A stretch of DNA of 64,000 nucleotides from Rahnella bruchi. Lineage in GTDB: Bacteria > Pseudomonadota > Gammaproteobacteria > Enterobacterales > Enterobacteriaceae. The notes under the pieces were generated by a model. It was given only the letters and a program-made list of their open reading frames with translations. It ran no database searches and was not told where the DNA came from. Both the position numbers and the translations under genes were made by a program. Position 1 is the stretch's first letter; each line of letters starts with the position of its first letter. The DNA lies in assembly GCF_003614975.1 (NCBI RefSeq), contig NZ_QZWI01000001.1, positions 1,054,001-1,118,000 on the forward strand, read 5' to 3'. Of the stretch, positions 34,171 to 44,150 are shown piece after piece.

Positions 34171-34989
34171 ATGAGTCGGGAAATCAATAAAGACACGCAG
34201 TTGTGTATGTCCCTTTCCGGTCGTCCGGGAAATTTCGGCACGCGTTTTCATAATTACCTCTATCAGGCGTTAGACCTGAATTTTGTCTACAAAGCTTTTT
34301 CTACCAAAGATATCGAAGCCGCGGTGAAAGGTGTCCGCGCGCTGGGTATTCGTGGCTGCGCCGTGTCGATGCCGTTCAAGGAAGCCTGCATTCCTTTCCT
34401 CGATGAACTGGATCCTTCCGCTACCGCCATTCAGTCCGTGAATACCATCGTCAATGACGACGGTTTCCTGCGCGCATACAACACCGACTATATTGCCGTC
34501 GCCAAATTGCTCGACAGCTATCAGGTGCCACGTGATGCCGTCTTCGCCCTGCGCGGCAGCGGCGGTATGGGTAAAGCCGTGGTCGCCGCCATCCGTGACG
34601 CCGGATTCAAAAAGGGTTACATCATTGCCCGCAATGAAGTGAACGGCCGTGCGCTGGCAGAAGAATATGGTTATGAATGGAAAGCCGAAGTCGGCGATTT
34701 ACCGGTGGATATGGTGGTCAACGTCACGCCAATTGGTATGCCGGGTGCCGCAGAAGCCGAGTCGCTGGCGTTTGACAAGCAGGTGATTGACCGCGCCAGC
34801 ACCGTGTTTGACGTGGTCGTAGCACCGGGCGGGACACCGCTTATCCGCTATGGCCGCGAACAGGGCAAAAAAATCATCACCGGCGAGGAAGTCGCCGCAT
34901 TACAAGCTGTCGAACAGTTTGTGCTGTACACCGGCCAACGCCCGTCAGACGAGCTGATTGAGAAAGCGGCTGCGCACGCACGGGGTTAA
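34171..34989 (+). CDS. Shikimate dehydrogenase-like protein (SDH-L, HI0607 type)
   Basis: 272 residues. It matches the remembered Haemophilus HI0607 protein along its length, for example INKDTQLCMSLSGRP, VRALGIRGCAVSMPFKE, SVNTIVND and the end VEQFVLYTGQRPSDELIEKAA. The catalytic Lys (SMPFKE) and Asp (NTDY) of the AroE family are present, and the NAD(P)-binding loop reads RGSGGMGKAV. SDH-L enzymes have low shikimate activity, and their true substrate is unclear. It is not AroE itself. AGGAG ribosome binding site; single gene with a terminator. Confidence 0.87.
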   Translation: MSREINKDTQLCMSLSGRPGNFGTRFHNYLYQALDLNFVYKAFSTKDIEAAVKGVRALGIRGCAVSMPFKEACIPFLDELDPSATAIQSVNTIVNDDGFLRAYNTDYIAVAKLLDSYQVPRDAVFALRGSGGMGKAVVAAIRDAGFKKGYIIARNEVNGRALAEEYGYEWKAEVGDLPVDMVVNVTPIGMPGAAEAESLAFDKQVIDRASTVFDVVVAPGGTPLIRYGREQGKKIITGEEVAALQAVEQFVLYTGQRPSDELIEKAAAHARG

Positions 34990-35006
34990 GTTCTCTGCCG
35001 GAAAGT

Positions 35007-35033
35007 AAAAGCCTCTCACAAGAGAGGCTTTTT
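35007..35033 (+). terminator. Bidirectional terminator between the SDH-L gene and gudD
   Basis: AAAAGCCTCTC and GAGAGGCTTTT form a perfect 11-bp stem with an ACAA loop and T/A runs on both sides. It serves the SDH-L gene on the plus strand and the gud operon on the minus strand. Confidence 0.92.
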
Positions 35034-35049
35034 GATATACGCCGGTGGA

Positions 35050-36393
35050 CTAACGCACCAGACACGGCTTTTTCGGGTCGAACTTCCAGTCCGGCACCAG
35101 GAACTGCATACCCTGGGCGTCGTCGCGCGCGCCGAGGCCCATGCCTTTATACAGTTCGTGGGCTTTCATCACCTGATCCATATCCAGCTCGACGCCCAGA
35201 CCCGACTGTTCGGGGACGCGCACTTTACCGCCTTTGATCTGCAACGGTTCTTTCGTCAGGCGCTGATTGCCTTCCTGCCAGATCCAGTGCGTGTCGATTG
35301 CAGTGATTTTACCCGGTGCCGCAGCGGCAACCTGAGTAAACATTGCCAGCGAAATATCAAAGTGATTATTAGAGTGTGAGCCCCAGGTCAGTCCCCATTC
35401 GTGGCACATCTGCGCCACGCGCACTGAACCTTGCATGGTCCAGAAATGCGGATCCGCCAGCGGGATATCCACGGATTTCAGCTGGATGGTATGCCCCATC
35501 TGACGCCAGTCGGTGGCAATCATATTCGTCGCCGTCGGCAAACCGGTCGCCTGACGAAACTCCGCCATCACCTCACGCCCGGAGAAGCCCTGCTCAGCAC
35601 CGCAAGGATCTTCGGCATACGCCAGCACACCGCGCAGCTGTTTGCCCAGCGCGATCGCTTCATTCAGTGACCAGGCGCCGTTAGGATCCAGCGTGATGCG
35701 CGCCTGCGGGAATCGCTGCGCCAGCGCCGTTACGGCTTCGGCTTCTTCGCTGCCCGCCAGCACGCCGCCTTTGAGTTTGAAATCATTAAAGCCGTATTTT
35801 TCATAGGCCGCTTCCGCCAGACGTACCACCGCCGCCGGTGTCAGCGCTTCTTCGTGGCGCAGACGGTACCAGTCGCAGCTGTCGCCCGGCTGGCTCTGAT
35901 AGCCCAGCGAAGTCTTGTTGCGGTCGCCGACATAGAATAGATAGCCGAGCATTTCGACTTCATCGCGCTGCTGACCGTCACCCAGTAATGACGCCACGGT
36001 CACGCCCAGATGCTTGCCGAGCAAATCCAGCATCGCCGCTTCAAGGGCAGTCACCACGTGAATGGTGGTACGCAAATCAAACGTCTGTAATCCGCGACCG
36101 GAAGCATCGCGATCGGCGAATTTTTCGCGCACGGCGGTCATCACGTTTTTGTATTCACCCAGCGTTTTGCCGATCACCAGCAAAGAGGAATCCTCCAGCG
36201 TCTGGCGAATTTTCTCACCACCCGGCACTTCTCCGACGCCGGTATTACCGCTGCTGTCCTTGAGGATCAGTATATTACGGGTGAAAAACGGCGCGTGCGC
36301 ACCGCTGAGATTGAGCAACATGCTGTCGTGTCCGGCAACTGGGATTACCTGCATGGAAACAATTTTTGGTGTAGATGAAGCACTCATACTCAC
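35050..36393 (-). CDS. gudD: Glucarate dehydratase
   Basis: 447 residues of the enolase superfamily. It removes water from D-glucarate (and L-idarate) to give 5-keto-4-deoxyglucarate. The catalytic KxK motif is in FKLKGG, metal-binding acids in LDPNGAW, EDPCG and the ATNMIATD segment, and the His base in SHSNNHFDI. The closing region ([18 protein letters not shown]) matches E. coli GudD. It is the last gene of gudP-gudX-gudD, 23 bp after gudX. Family knowledge places it in the cytoplasm as a magnesium enzyme. Confidence 0.94.
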   Translation of the reverse strand: MSMSASSTPKIVSMQVIPVAGHDSMLLNLSGAHAPFFTRNILILKDSSGNTGVGEVPGGEKIRQTLEDSSLLVIGKTLGEYKNVMTAVREKFADRDASGRGLQTFDLRTTIHVVTALEAAMLDLLGKHLGVTVASLLGDGQQRDEVEMLGYLFYVGDRNKTSLGYQSQPGDSCDWYRLRHEEALTPAAVVRLAEAAYEKYGFNDFKLKGGVLAGSEEAEAVTALAQRFPQARITLDPNGAWSLNEAIALGKQLRGVLAYAEDPCGAEQGFSGREVMAEFRQATGLPTATNMIATDWRQMGHTIQLKSVDIPLADPHFWTMQGSVRVAQMCHEWGLTWGSHSNNHFDISLAMFTQVAAAAPGKITAIDTHWIWQEGNQRLTKEPLQIKGGKVRVPEQSGLGVELDMDQVMKAHELYKGMGLGARDDAQGMQFLVPDWKFDPKKPCLVR

Positions 36394-36416
36394 TCCTTAT
36401 TGATTCAGATTCCTAA

Positions 36417-37757
36417 TCAGCGGCCCATTGCCGGGCGCTTACGATCGAATGTCCAGCCTGGGATCAGGTACTGCATGGCGATAGCATCATTGCGCGCACC
36501 GGAGGGCAGTTTCTGATGCAACTCATGGGCGCGACGGATTTGATCCATGTCGATCTCCACGCCCAGCCCCGGTTTTTCAGGGACTTTGATTTTTCCGTTC
36601 ACAATTTGCAGCGGCTCTTTGGTCAGGCGCTGGTTGCCTTCCTGCCAGATCCAGTGCGTATCAATGGCCGTCGGTTTACCCGGCACTGCAGCGCCTACAT
36701 GGGTAAACATCGCCAGCGAAATATCGAAATGGTTATTGGAATGGCAGCCCCACGTCAGGCCCCATTCGTCACAAAGTTGCGCCACGCGCACCGCGCCGTG
36801 CATGGTCCAGAAGTGCGGATCGGCCAGCGGAATATCCACCGACTGCAACATCACCGCATGCTGCATCTCACGCCAGTTGGTGGCGATCATGTTGGTCGCC
36901 ACTGGCAAACCGGTCGCACGGCGGAATTCCGCCATCACTTCACGCCCTGAAAAACCCTGCTCTGCTCCGCAAGGATCTTCGGCATAACTGAGGATCCCGT
37001 GCAGGTCTTTGCATAGGTCGATCGCTTCATCCAGCAGCCACGCACCGTTGGGATCGACGGTAATGCGCGCATCAGGGAAACGTTTTGCCAGTGCTTTTAC
37101 TGCGTCGATCTCCTGCTCGCCCGGCAGTACACCGCCTTTGAGTTTGAAATCTTTAAAACCGTAGCGGTCCTGCGCCGCTTCCGCCAGTCGCACCACCGCT
37201 TCGCTGTTCATCGCCTGCTGATGGCGCAGGTGATACCAGTCGTGAACGCCACGCGCGCCTTCCTGATAGGGAAGATCCGTTTTCTGCCGGTCGCCGACGT
37301 AGAACAGATATCCCAGCACCGTCACTTCATCGCGCTGTTTGCCTGGCCCGAGGAGCTCGCACACCGGAACGCCGAGGAATTTGCCCATCAGGTCTAAGAG
37401 TGCCGCTTCCAGTGCCGCGACAGCGTTGACGCGCAGTTCGAACGTCCACGCGCCTTTGCCGAAAGAATCAAAATCCGACGACTGATTACCGACGTGGATC
37501 TGGTGCACCAGCCGGTTCATGCGCGCCACTTCCTGACCTTTCACCTGGGGAATGGCATCCACCAGCGTGTTGTAAATCACCTCTCCGCCCGGCGCTTCAC
37601 CCACTCCGGTATTCCCGGCGCTGTCGGTCAGAATAACGATATTGCGGGTAAAATAAGCGCCATGCGCGCCGCCGATGTTCATCAGCATGCTGTCATGCCC
37701 TGCTACCGGAATGACCTGCATGTCAGTAATCACCGGTGAGGATTGCGTATTCATCAT
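36417..37757 (-). CDS. gudX: Glucarate dehydratase-related protein GudX
   Basis: 446 residues, the same length as E. coli GudX, and paralogous to the next gene in the operon. The catalytic elements are preserved ([46 protein letters not shown]), so the active site looks intact. GudX is known to have weak glucarate/idarate dehydratase activity in E. coli, and its physiological substrate is unclear. It lies between gudP (14 bp gap) and gudD (23 bp gap). Two adjacent ATG codons follow AAGGAG; the first is used here. Confidence 0.92.
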   Translation of the reverse strand: MMNTQSSPVITDMQVIPVAGHDSMLMNIGGAHGAYFTRNIVILTDSAGNTGVGEAPGGEVIYNTLVDAIPQVKGQEVARMNRLVHQIHVGNQSSDFDSFGKGAWTFELRVNAVAALEAALLDLMGKFLGVPVCELLGPGKQRDEVTVLGYLFYVGDRQKTDLPYQEGARGVHDWYHLRHQQAMNSEAVVRLAEAAQDRYGFKDFKLKGGVLPGEQEIDAVKALAKRFPDARITVDPNGAWLLDEAIDLCKDLHGILSYAEDPCGAEQGFSGREVMAEFRRATGLPVATNMIATNWREMQHAVMLQSVDIPLADPHFWTMHGAVRVAQLCDEWGLTWGCHSNNHFDISLAMFTHVGAAVPGKPTAIDTHWIWQEGNQRLTKEPLQIVNGKIKVPEKPGLGVEIDMDQIRRAHELHQKLPSGARNDAIAMQYLIPGWTFDRKRPAMGR

Positions 37758-37771
37758 GATTCTCCTTTAGC

Positions 37772-39115
37772 TCAGAAGGCGCGTAACTGGATGCGTTCGA
37801 TTTTTCCGACGATAAATACGTAGCTGACGACCGCCAGTAACGCGTGAATTCCGACGTAAATCAGCGCGCCGTTGAATGATCCTGTGCTGCCGATAATGTA
37901 GCCGATGGCGATTGGCGTAATGATGCCGGAGACGTTACCGAACATGTTGAACAGGCCGCCGCTAAGTCCGCTGATTTCTTTTGGTGCGGTATCGGCCATC
38001 ACCGCCCAGCCCAATGCCCCCAGCCCTTTGCCGAAGAAAGCAAAGGCCATAATGCCTACCACCATCCATTCGGTATCGACGTAGTTACAGAAGATCATCG
38101 ACATCGACAGCAACATTCCGACCACAATCGGCGTTTTGCGCGCCAGCGTGAGGTTGCCGGTTCTGCGCATCAGCCAGTCGGAAATAATCCCGCCCAGCAC
38201 GCCGCCGAGGAATCCGCAAATCGCAGGCACGGAGGCCACCATCCCGGCTTTGAGAATTGACATGCCGCGCGCCTGCACCAGATATACCGGGAACCAGGTG
38301 ATGAAGAAGTAGGTCAGAGCATTGATGCAGTACTGGCCTATGTAGATGCCAATCATCATGCGGGATTTCATTAACTGTTTAATCTGAAAAAGTTTTTCGC
38401 CTTTGACTGGCGCTTTTTTGGTGGTCTTCTGATCCATATTGATCAGCGCGCCACCGGCTTCCATGTAGTCGAGCTCAGCCTGATTTACGCCCGGATGATC
38501 TTTCGGATCGTGGATCACTTTCAGCCAGATAAAACTCAGGATGATCCCGAGACCTCCCATGAAGAAGAAGACATGCGACCAGCCAACAGTCTGAGTCAGC
38601 CAGCCCATGATCGGCGCGAAAATGACCGTGGCGAAATACTGAGCGGAGTTGAAAATGGAGACAGCGGTGCCGCGTTCCTGAGCAGGGAACCAGGCAGCGA
38701 CGATCCGGCTGTTTCCGGGGAAAGAAGGCGCTTCTGCCAGCCCGACCAGGAAGCGTAACGCGAAGAGAGAAACCACAATGCCGAAGCCGCTGAATATATC
38801 GACGAAGCCTTGCAGCAGGGTAAATAAGGACCAGATGAAAATACTGTAGAAATAAACTTTCTTGGACCCGAATTTATCCAGCAACCAGCCGCCGGGTATT
38901 TGTCCGATGACATAGGCCCATGAAAATGCCGAGAAAATATATCCCATCCCGACAGAGTCCAGCCCAATATCTTTTGCCATTGCCGAACCGGCAATAGAGA
39001 GTGTGGCACGATCGCCATAATTAAATGAGGTGACAATAAATAACATCACCACTATCCAGTAGCGCGCGTTAGTTCTTTTTTTTACGGCACTGGCTGCTGA
39101 AACGGTAGTTTCCAT
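37772..39115 (-). CDS. gudP: Glucarate/galactarate transporter GudP, MFS
   Basis: 447 residues of the MFS anion:cation symporter family with about twelve membrane segments. It matches remembered E. coli GudP closely, for example KRTNARYWIVVMLFIVTSFN, then GDRATLSIAG and LVGLAEAPSFPGNSRIVAAW. It imports D-glucarate and galactarate. ATG at 39115 is chosen because GGAGAACACC precedes it; the ATG at 39139 lacks a ribosome binding site. It is the first gene of the gud operon, behind a CRP-like site and a candidate CdaR site. Confidence 0.93.
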   Translation of the reverse strand: METTVSAASAVKKRTNARYWIVVMLFIVTSFNYGDRATLSIAGSAMAKDIGLDSVGMGYIFSAFSWAYVIGQIPGGWLLDKFGSKKVYFYSIFIWSLFTLLQGFVDIFSGFGIVVSLFALRFLVGLAEAPSFPGNSRIVAAWFPAQERGTAVSIFNSAQYFATVIFAPIMGWLTQTVGWSHVFFFMGGLGIILSFIWLKVIHDPKDHPGVNQAELDYMEAGGALINMDQKTTKKAPVKGEKLFQIKQLMKSRMMIGIYIGQYCINALTYFFITWFPVYLVQARGMSILKAGMVASVPAICGFLGGVLGGIISDWLMRRTGNLTLARKTPIVVGMLLSMSMIFCNYVDTEWMVVGIMAFAFFGKGLGALGWAVMADTAPKEISGLSGGLFNMFGNVSGIITPIAIGYIIGSTGSFNGALIYVGIHALLAVVSYVFIVGKIERIQLRAF

Positions 39116-39284
39116 GGTGTTCTCCACAATTAATGACAACGCCTCTAAACAGAGATAAAAGTCAATCCATTCACAGAACTGTAGGGTTCAGAGAGGATGG
39201 AGCGCAGCCAGTATAAGGACAATCCATTGACCAACTCATTAGGCAAAGCGACAAGCATATACAGCAGTTTGCATTTATCTTGTT

Positions 39285-39295
39285 GCAAATGCCCA
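39285..39295. promoter_or_regulatory. Candidate CdaR operator upstream of gudP
   Basis: GCAAATGCCCA lies about 170 bp upstream of the gudP start. The identical 11 bases occur twice upstream of cdaR (40644 and 40702), and I noticed them nowhere else in the window. Nearby GTTTGCATTT (39268-39277) is a partial inverted copy. Sharing between the activator gene and its target operon suggests a CdaR site; this is inference. Confidence 0.45.
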
Positions 39296-39331
39296 GCCCG
39301 GTGGGAGTTGTTTCACAAAAAGTAAAACAGC

Positions 39332-39347
39332 TGTGACCGGTGTCACG
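39332..39347. promoter_or_regulatory. CRP-like site upstream of the gud operon
   Basis: TGTGA-N6-TCACG matches the CRP core TGTGA-N6-TCACA at nine of ten core positions. It lies about 220 bp upstream of gudP. Catabolite control of sugar-acid genes would make sense, but the distance makes direct activation less certain. Confidence 0.45.
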
Positions 39348-39371
39348 CCGTAAAAAAAGATGGAATCTACC

Positions 39372-39407
39372 CTGCCTGAAAATAATAGAAATAATACTTT
39401 CAGACAG
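39372..39407 (-). terminator. Stem-loop just after cdaR (possible weak terminator)
   Basis: On the minus strand CTGTCTGAAA pairs with TTTCAGGCAG (ten pairs, one G-U) around a 16-base loop, six bases after the cdaR stop. No T-run follows, so it may be an mRNA-stabilising hairpin or a weak terminator. Confidence 0.4.
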
Positions 39408-39412
39408 CCAAA

Positions 39413-40573
39413 TTACAGCTGATCATTATCCAGCTGCAATGCCACATAAAGTAATAAGCGGTCGTCGAAATTACCCAGATCCAGACCCGTTAATTCCGAG
39501 ATACGGTTCAGGCGATATTCCAGAGTATTGCGGTGAATATATAGCGCTTTTGAGGTTGCCGTCGGTTGCACATTATTATGAAACCAGGAAGCCAGCGTAC
39601 GGCGCAGTAATCCATTGCCGTCGGTGGCTTTAAGCCGCGCCAGCGGGCGAACCAGTTCGTCGGCCTGCCAGCCACCGCGCAGACTGTCGAGAAGGACGGG
39701 CAGGATCAGATCCTGATAGAAGTAACAGCGCTGTTCCGGCATCCGCTGCTTACCGACGGTCATGGTAGTACGCGCGGTCCGGTAGGAACGGGCAATGCTG
39801 CCGGGGCCGGTGAAAAAGTTGCCCAGCGAAATGCGCACACGCAGACGGCCGGTTTCAGTCATGCGGGAAAGCAGATGGTCGATACGCTGACGGTGACTGT
39901 CCGCGTCCCAGCGATCGTAGCTGTTCAGTGCCGGTTTCAGCACCACCATTTCGGTAAGGGAAACAATAGCAATCAGATTGTCGCGCTCGGGCGTGGTTAG
40001 CAACGTTTGCAGCTGTTGCAACTCGGCCATTGCAGAATCAACGCCGAGCTGGCCGCTGTCGACTTCGACCACCGCCGCCACACGCGGACGATTCAGGTCT
40101 ATGCCCAGACGCTGCGCCCATTCCATCAGCGCCGGGGAAAGCTCGTCCACACGAATAAGATTAAGCACCAGTTCTTCACGAAGACGGCTGTCCTGCGCCA
40201 GCATATGCAGCAAACGCGCCTGTTCAAGCATCATTTCGGCGGTCATACACACCAGCTCGCCGTATTGTCGTAACTGAGCCGGATTACCCGTCAGGCCAAT
40301 TACGCCGACGATCAGCCCGTCAATGCGCAGCGGCAGGTTGATCCCCGGACGCACACCGTGCAAATGCCTTGCTACGCCTTCGTCGATATCGACAATACGT
40401 TCCTGTGAAATTGCCAGCAAAGCACCTTCGTGCAATTCACCAAGACGCTGATCGTCGCCACTGCCGATAATTCTTCCGCGTCCATCCATGACATTCACAT
40501 TACTATCAATAATTTGCATGGTACGGGCAACAATCTGTTGCGCCAGCTTTGCATCGAGATGATACGCCGACAT
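39413..40573 (-). CDS. cdaR: Sugar diacid activator CdaR
   Basis: 386 residues, close to E. coli CdaR (385). The N-terminal sugar-diacid recognition domain (LAQQIVARTMQIIDSNVNVMD, GRGRIIGSGD) is followed by a GGDEF-like middle and a PucR-type C-terminal helix-turn-helix (TATSKALYIHRNTLEYRLNRI). It activates garPLRK, garD and gudPXD in response to glucarate, galactarate or glycerate (established in E. coli). ATG at 40573 follows AGGGGATCC; the longer in-frame start at 40636 runs into the operator region and is rejected. Confidence 0.93.
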   Translation of the reverse strand: MSAYHLDAKLAQQIVARTMQIIDSNVNVMDGRGRIIGSGDDQRLGELHEGALLAISQERIVDIDEGVARHLHGVRPGINLPLRIDGLIVGVIGLTGNPAQLRQYGELVCMTAEMMLEQARLLHMLAQDSRLREELVLNLIRVDELSPALMEWAQRLGIDLNRPRVAAVVEVDSGQLGVDSAMAELQQLQTLLTTPERDNLIAIVSLTEMVVLKPALNSYDRWDADSHRQRIDHLLSRMTETGRLRVRISLGNFFTGPGSIARSYRTARTTMTVGKQRMPEQRCYFYQDLILPVLLDSLRGGWQADELVRPLARLKATDGNGLLRRTLASWFHNNVQPTATSKALYIHRNTLEYRLNRISELTGLDLGNFDDRLLLYVALQLDNDQL

Positions 40574-40643
40574 GGATCCCCTGCCTTGGCTTATAGTTTT
40601 ATTGTCTGAAGAGCATACCCAGCAGCCAGCTGCCATACATTAT

Positions 40644-40712
40644 GCAAATGCCCAAAGAGCGGAAGCACCTATTGAAGTTGCGGGTAAAGTCACATTTTTA
40701 AGCAAATGCCCA
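40644..40712. promoter_or_regulatory. Two candidate CdaR operators upstream of cdaR
   Basis: GCAAATGCCCA occurs at 40644-40654 and again at 40702-40712, 58 bp apart and in the same orientation. They lie 71 and 129 bp upstream of cdaR. The same 11-mer is upstream of gudP. Autoregulation by CdaR is the simplest reading. Confidence 0.45.
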
Positions 40713-40744
40713 ACTGGCATAAGACATTGTCATAAAGAGGGGCA

Positions 40745-40771
40745 CAAAAAAGGCACGCCGAAGCGTGCCTT
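40745..40771 (-). terminator. Rho-independent terminator of degP
   Basis: On the minus strand AAGGCACGC, loop TTCG and GCGTGCCTT form a perfect 9-bp stem closed by an extra-stable C(UUCG)G tetraloop, followed by a run of six T. It begins 23 bp after the degP stop. Confidence 0.93.
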
Positions 40772-40793
40772 ACAGAGGACGACTACTGACGGG

Positions 40794-42245
40794 TTACTGA
40801 GCCAGCAGATAAATCGAGGTGTCGCCACGCTGAATGTCCAGCGCCAGAACGTTTGGTTTGGTGTCGAGAATTTTACGCAACTCACCCAGATTGGCGACTT
40901 TCTGCTGGTTCACACCCAGGATCACATCGCCTTTTTTCAGGCCGATGCGAGCCGCGGTAGAACCGGCTTTCACTTCATCAACTTTCACGCCTTTCTGATC
41001 GCCTGCAGCGCCATTGCTCAGCTCAGCGCCTTCGATGCCGGTGTAAATGTTGCCGGATTCGACTTTAGGCGTCTGAGTGCTTTGTTCAATGGTGACATCA
41101 ACGTTCACCGGTTTACCTTCACGCAGCAGACCCAGCGTCACTTTAGTGCCGATTGGCATAGTGCCGATATCAGCACGGAACGAGGCGAAGCTGCTGATTG
41201 GCTTGCCGTTCATGCTCAGGATCACGTCACCGGCTTTGATACCCGCTTTCTCTGCCGCAGATTTCGGCATAACCTGGCTGATGAATGCGCCGCGCTGTGC
41301 ATCCACTTTCATGGCTTTCGCCAGTTCAGAATTCAGCTCGGTGCCCATGATACCCAGCTCGCCGCGTTTCACCTGACCGAACTCGATCATCTGTTTGGAC
41401 AGGTTTTTCACCATGTTACTTGGGATCGCAAAACCGATACCGATGTTGCCACCGTCCGGTGCCAGGATCGCTGTATTCAGACCAATCAGCTCGCCATTCA
41501 GGTTCACCAGCGCACCACCGGAGTTACCCCGGTTGATTGCCGCATCGGTCTGGATGAAGTTTTCGTAGTTTTCGATATTCAGGCCCGAACGCCCCAGCGC
41601 AGAAACGATACCAGAAGTCACTGTTTCGCCCAGACCATACGGGTTACCGATTGCCACGGTGTAATCACCAACGCGCAGCTGTTCGGAATCTGCCATTTTA
41701 ATCGCAGTCAGGTTTTTCGCGTTTTGCAGCTGGATAACCGCGATGTCTGAACGTGGATCTTTACCGATCACTTTCGCGTCGAATTTACGGCCATCGTTCA
41801 GCTGAACGCTGATTTTTGTGGCATTATCAACGACATGATTATTGGTAACAACATAACCTTTGTCAGCATCAATGATGACGCCGGAACCCAGCGCGCGGAA
41901 ATCTTCTTTCTGTTCAGGCGCAGGCTGACCGTCCGGTCCCTGACCGCCACCCTGGCAAACAGGTGAACCCTGGAACGGAGAACCGTCCTGGCACAGCGGC
42001 GAGTTCTGGCCAAAGAATTGCTGGAACTGCTGGCCCATGCGCGGTGTTTTCACCGGCGCGCTGCCTTCAACGTTCACACTCACCACGGATGGCATGACTT
42101 TTTCAAGCATCGGCGCAAGGCTTGGCAGCTGTGTGGTGCTTGCAGATGAAGACGCTGTTTCAGCAGCCAGTGCAGAAGAAACCGGGGCCATTGCCATCCC
42201 GATGCTTAACGCTAATGCGCTGAGGAATAAACTCGATTTTTTCAT
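40794..42245 (-). CDS. degP: Periplasmic serine protease/chaperone DegP (HtrA)
   Basis: 483 residues. A signal peptide (to about SSALAAE) is followed by a trypsin-like domain with the triad His in TNNHVVDNA, Asp in DPRSDIAV and Ser in GNSGGALV. Two PDZ domains follow, from about residues 290 and 400. The LA loop carries two Cys (SPLCQDGSPFQGSPVCQGG), as in E. coli DegP. It degrades and refolds damaged envelope proteins. A sigma-E-type promoter lies upstream and a strong terminator downstream. Confidence 0.95.
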   Translation of the reverse strand: MKKSSLFLSALALSIGMAMAPVSSALAAETASSSASTTQLPSLAPMLEKVMPSVVSVNVEGSAPVKTPRMGQQFQQFFGQNSPLCQDGSPFQGSPVCQGGGQGPDGQPAPEQKEDFRALGSGVIIDADKGYVVTNNHVVDNATKISVQLNDGRKFDAKVIGKDPRSDIAVIQLQNAKNLTAIKMADSEQLRVGDYTVAIGNPYGLGETVTSGIVSALGRSGLNIENYENFIQTDAAINRGNSGGALVNLNGELIGLNTAILAPDGGNIGIGFAIPSNMVKNLSKQMIEFGQVKRGELGIMGTELNSELAKAMKVDAQRGAFISQVMPKSAAEKAGIKAGDVILSMNGKPISSFASFRADIGTMPIGTKVTLGLLREGKPVNVDVTIEQSTQTPKVESGNIYTGIEGAELSNGAAGDQKGVKVDEVKAGSTAARIGLKKGDVILGVNQQKVANLGELRKILDTKPNVLALDIQRGDTSIYLLAQ

Positions 42246-42310
42246 TTTTCAGGATCTCTTAAAATTATTGTGGCAACCAAAATAGTCGCATTGCTTGGTA
42301 GTCGTGATAC

Positions 42311-42337
42311 TGAGATGTTATTAATAGCGTGAAGTTC
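42311..42337 (-). promoter_or_regulatory. Sigma-E-type promoter of degP
   Basis: On the minus strand GAACTT (42337-42332), a 16-base spacer and TCTCA (42315-42311) match the sigma-E pattern GAACTT-N16-TCTGA with one mismatch. This would start transcription about 60 bp before the degP ATG, as known for degP in E. coli. Confidence 0.72.
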
Positions 42338-42452
42338 ATCATGGTCGATCTGACAATGGTAAAAAAATATTGTCAGTATTTACAAATGGCGTTTTTTCAG
42401 ACAGTTCCGTAAAGAAAATTAAAGAGAGTTCAATTTGTCTTTTTAAAACAAA

Positions 42453-43967
42453 TTACTCAGCCGCCATCAGCCTTCTGTATTCGTCATAGGCATAAAGGTC
42501 AGTCATCCCGCTGATATAGTCCTGAATCATTCTCGCCCGGTAATAAAACTCCTGCGCCGCATGTTCCCCTGACGGTAATCCTTCGAGAGCCGTGATCGCA
42601 TTGTTGTAGGCCAGCCGATGCTTGGCAGAAATCTTATGCAACAGGCGGGTTTCAATCGGATAATTCCGGTGCGTATCCTCCTGAACCAGCAGAGAAAAAT
42701 CGGAAATCGGCATATCCAGCAGCGGGCTGTAGATATCCAGCAATCCGCTGATAACCCGGTAGCCCTGTAATTCCAGCTCTTCTACTTCGTGATGATTGAA
42801 TACCTGTTTAAAGGCTACACTTTTATAAATTTCCAACAAACGGTTAGCCTGGCTTTCATCTTCGAGCAGGGCATGATTAAAAGTGCCCTGATAAATATCT
42901 TCTATATTATCAATGAAGCGGCGGGCGGCGTGCGGAACCAGCTGCTTAACGGTCTGAACGCGCAATTCCATAAAGAAGTAATCGACCGGATTACGGAATG
43001 TTTTGGCTTTATCCATCTTTTCGTAAGCGGTGCGAACCACTTTATCGAAGAAGTCATTTTTCTCTATCTCGCCCCATTCGCGACACAGGTAATTATAGAG
43101 CTGGTCAACGCTGAAAATATTCTTCTCGACCGCATCCTCCAGATCCGCAATACAGTAAGAAATATCATCCGCCGCTTCCATAATGTAGGTCAGCGGGAAA
43201 CGATTGAACTCGCCCAAACTCAGTTCGCTGCGCAGATCTTTAATAAAAGGCTCTTCTGCCAGATAAAAACCCGGTTTTTTCATCAGGTAGTCATGTGAAG
43301 GCAGTTTTGTCATCGAATAGGCCGGGCGGGTGTATTTCAAAATGCAGGCGGTCTGGCTGTAGGTCAGATTGAGTTTCAGCAAAGTAAATACCAGCCGGAT
43401 GGCCTGCGCATTGCCTTCAAAATTGCACAGGTCATAGCGGATTTTGCTGCGCAGACGGTTCAGCTCAACCTCACCTGCGGCCAGGCGCAAACTTGCCACC
43501 AGACAGGAATCGGTTTCCTGCGGTGTTTCGCCACAGCTGGCGGTATCCAACCTTTTGGCAAACCAGTTATTAATAGCCGATTCACCAAAATGCCCGAACG
43601 GCGGATTGCCGATATCGTGCATCAGGCAGGCCATTTCGACCACGCTTTCGAAGGGATCGGTAACATCGTCAAGACCATACGCTTCGAGTTTCCCCTGACG
43701 ACGCAGACGGTGCAGAATTTCTTTGGCGATATGACGGCCAACCTGCTGAACTTCTAGGGAATGTGTCAGACGACTGCGGACAGCGGCATTTTTCTCCAGC
43801 GGAAAAACCTGCGTTTTTTGCTGCAAACGGCGGATGGCGGCGGAGTTAATAATGCGCCCCCGGTCGCTTTCAAACTGGCGAACCACGTCGTACGCATCAC
43901 GCACCTCAATCGGGCCGCTGAAAGGACGCTGAAAATTGAATTTCGCTTTAAAATCGATCCCGGACAT
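42453..43967 (-). CDS. dgt: dGTP triphosphohydrolase
   Basis: 504 residues (E. coli 505). It hydrolyses dGTP to deoxyguanosine and triphosphate. The HD-domain metal residues are visible: His in [16 protein letters not shown], His-Asp in [15 protein letters not shown] and the later Asp in [16 protein letters not shown]. The start [11 protein letters not shown] at 43967 fits the E. coli start (MAQIDFRKK); the 11-codon extension to 44000 is rejected. It is divergent from mtnN, with 183 bp between them. Confidence 0.95.
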   Translation of the reverse strand: MSGIDFKAKFNFQRPFSGPIEVRDAYDVVRQFESDRGRIINSAAIRRLQQKTQVFPLEKNAAVRSRLTHSLEVQQVGRHIAKEILHRLRRQGKLEAYGLDDVTDPFESVVEMACLMHDIGNPPFGHFGESAINNWFAKRLDTASCGETPQETDSCLVASLRLAAGEVELNRLRSKIRYDLCNFEGNAQAIRLVFTLLKLNLTYSQTACILKYTRPAYSMTKLPSHDYLMKKPGFYLAEEPFIKDLRSELSLGEFNRFPLTYIMEAADDISYCIADLEDAVEKNIFSVDQLYNYLCREWGEIEKNDFFDKVVRTAYEKMDKAKTFRNPVDYFFMELRVQTVKQLVPHAARRFIDNIEDIYQGTFNHALLEDESQANRLLEIYKSVAFKQVFNHHEVEELELQGYRVISGLLDIYSPLLDMPISDFSLLVQEDTHRNYPIETRLLHKISAKHRLAYNNAITALEGLPSGEHAAQEFYYRARMIQDYISGMTDLYAYDEYRRLMAAE

Positions 43968-44150
43968 GATTTCCCGCCTTTTCAGTGACTCACGCATCAA
44001 ACCGATACGCTTGCAGCCTGATAATCCTGCATCCCAAACGCATTATCTCTTACCTTTAGCCATGATAGACTATCGCACATTGTTTTCGTGATTAAACCGT
44101 CAATTCCGCACAAGCTGCGGTTCATTCCAACCACATCTGCGAGTATTCAT

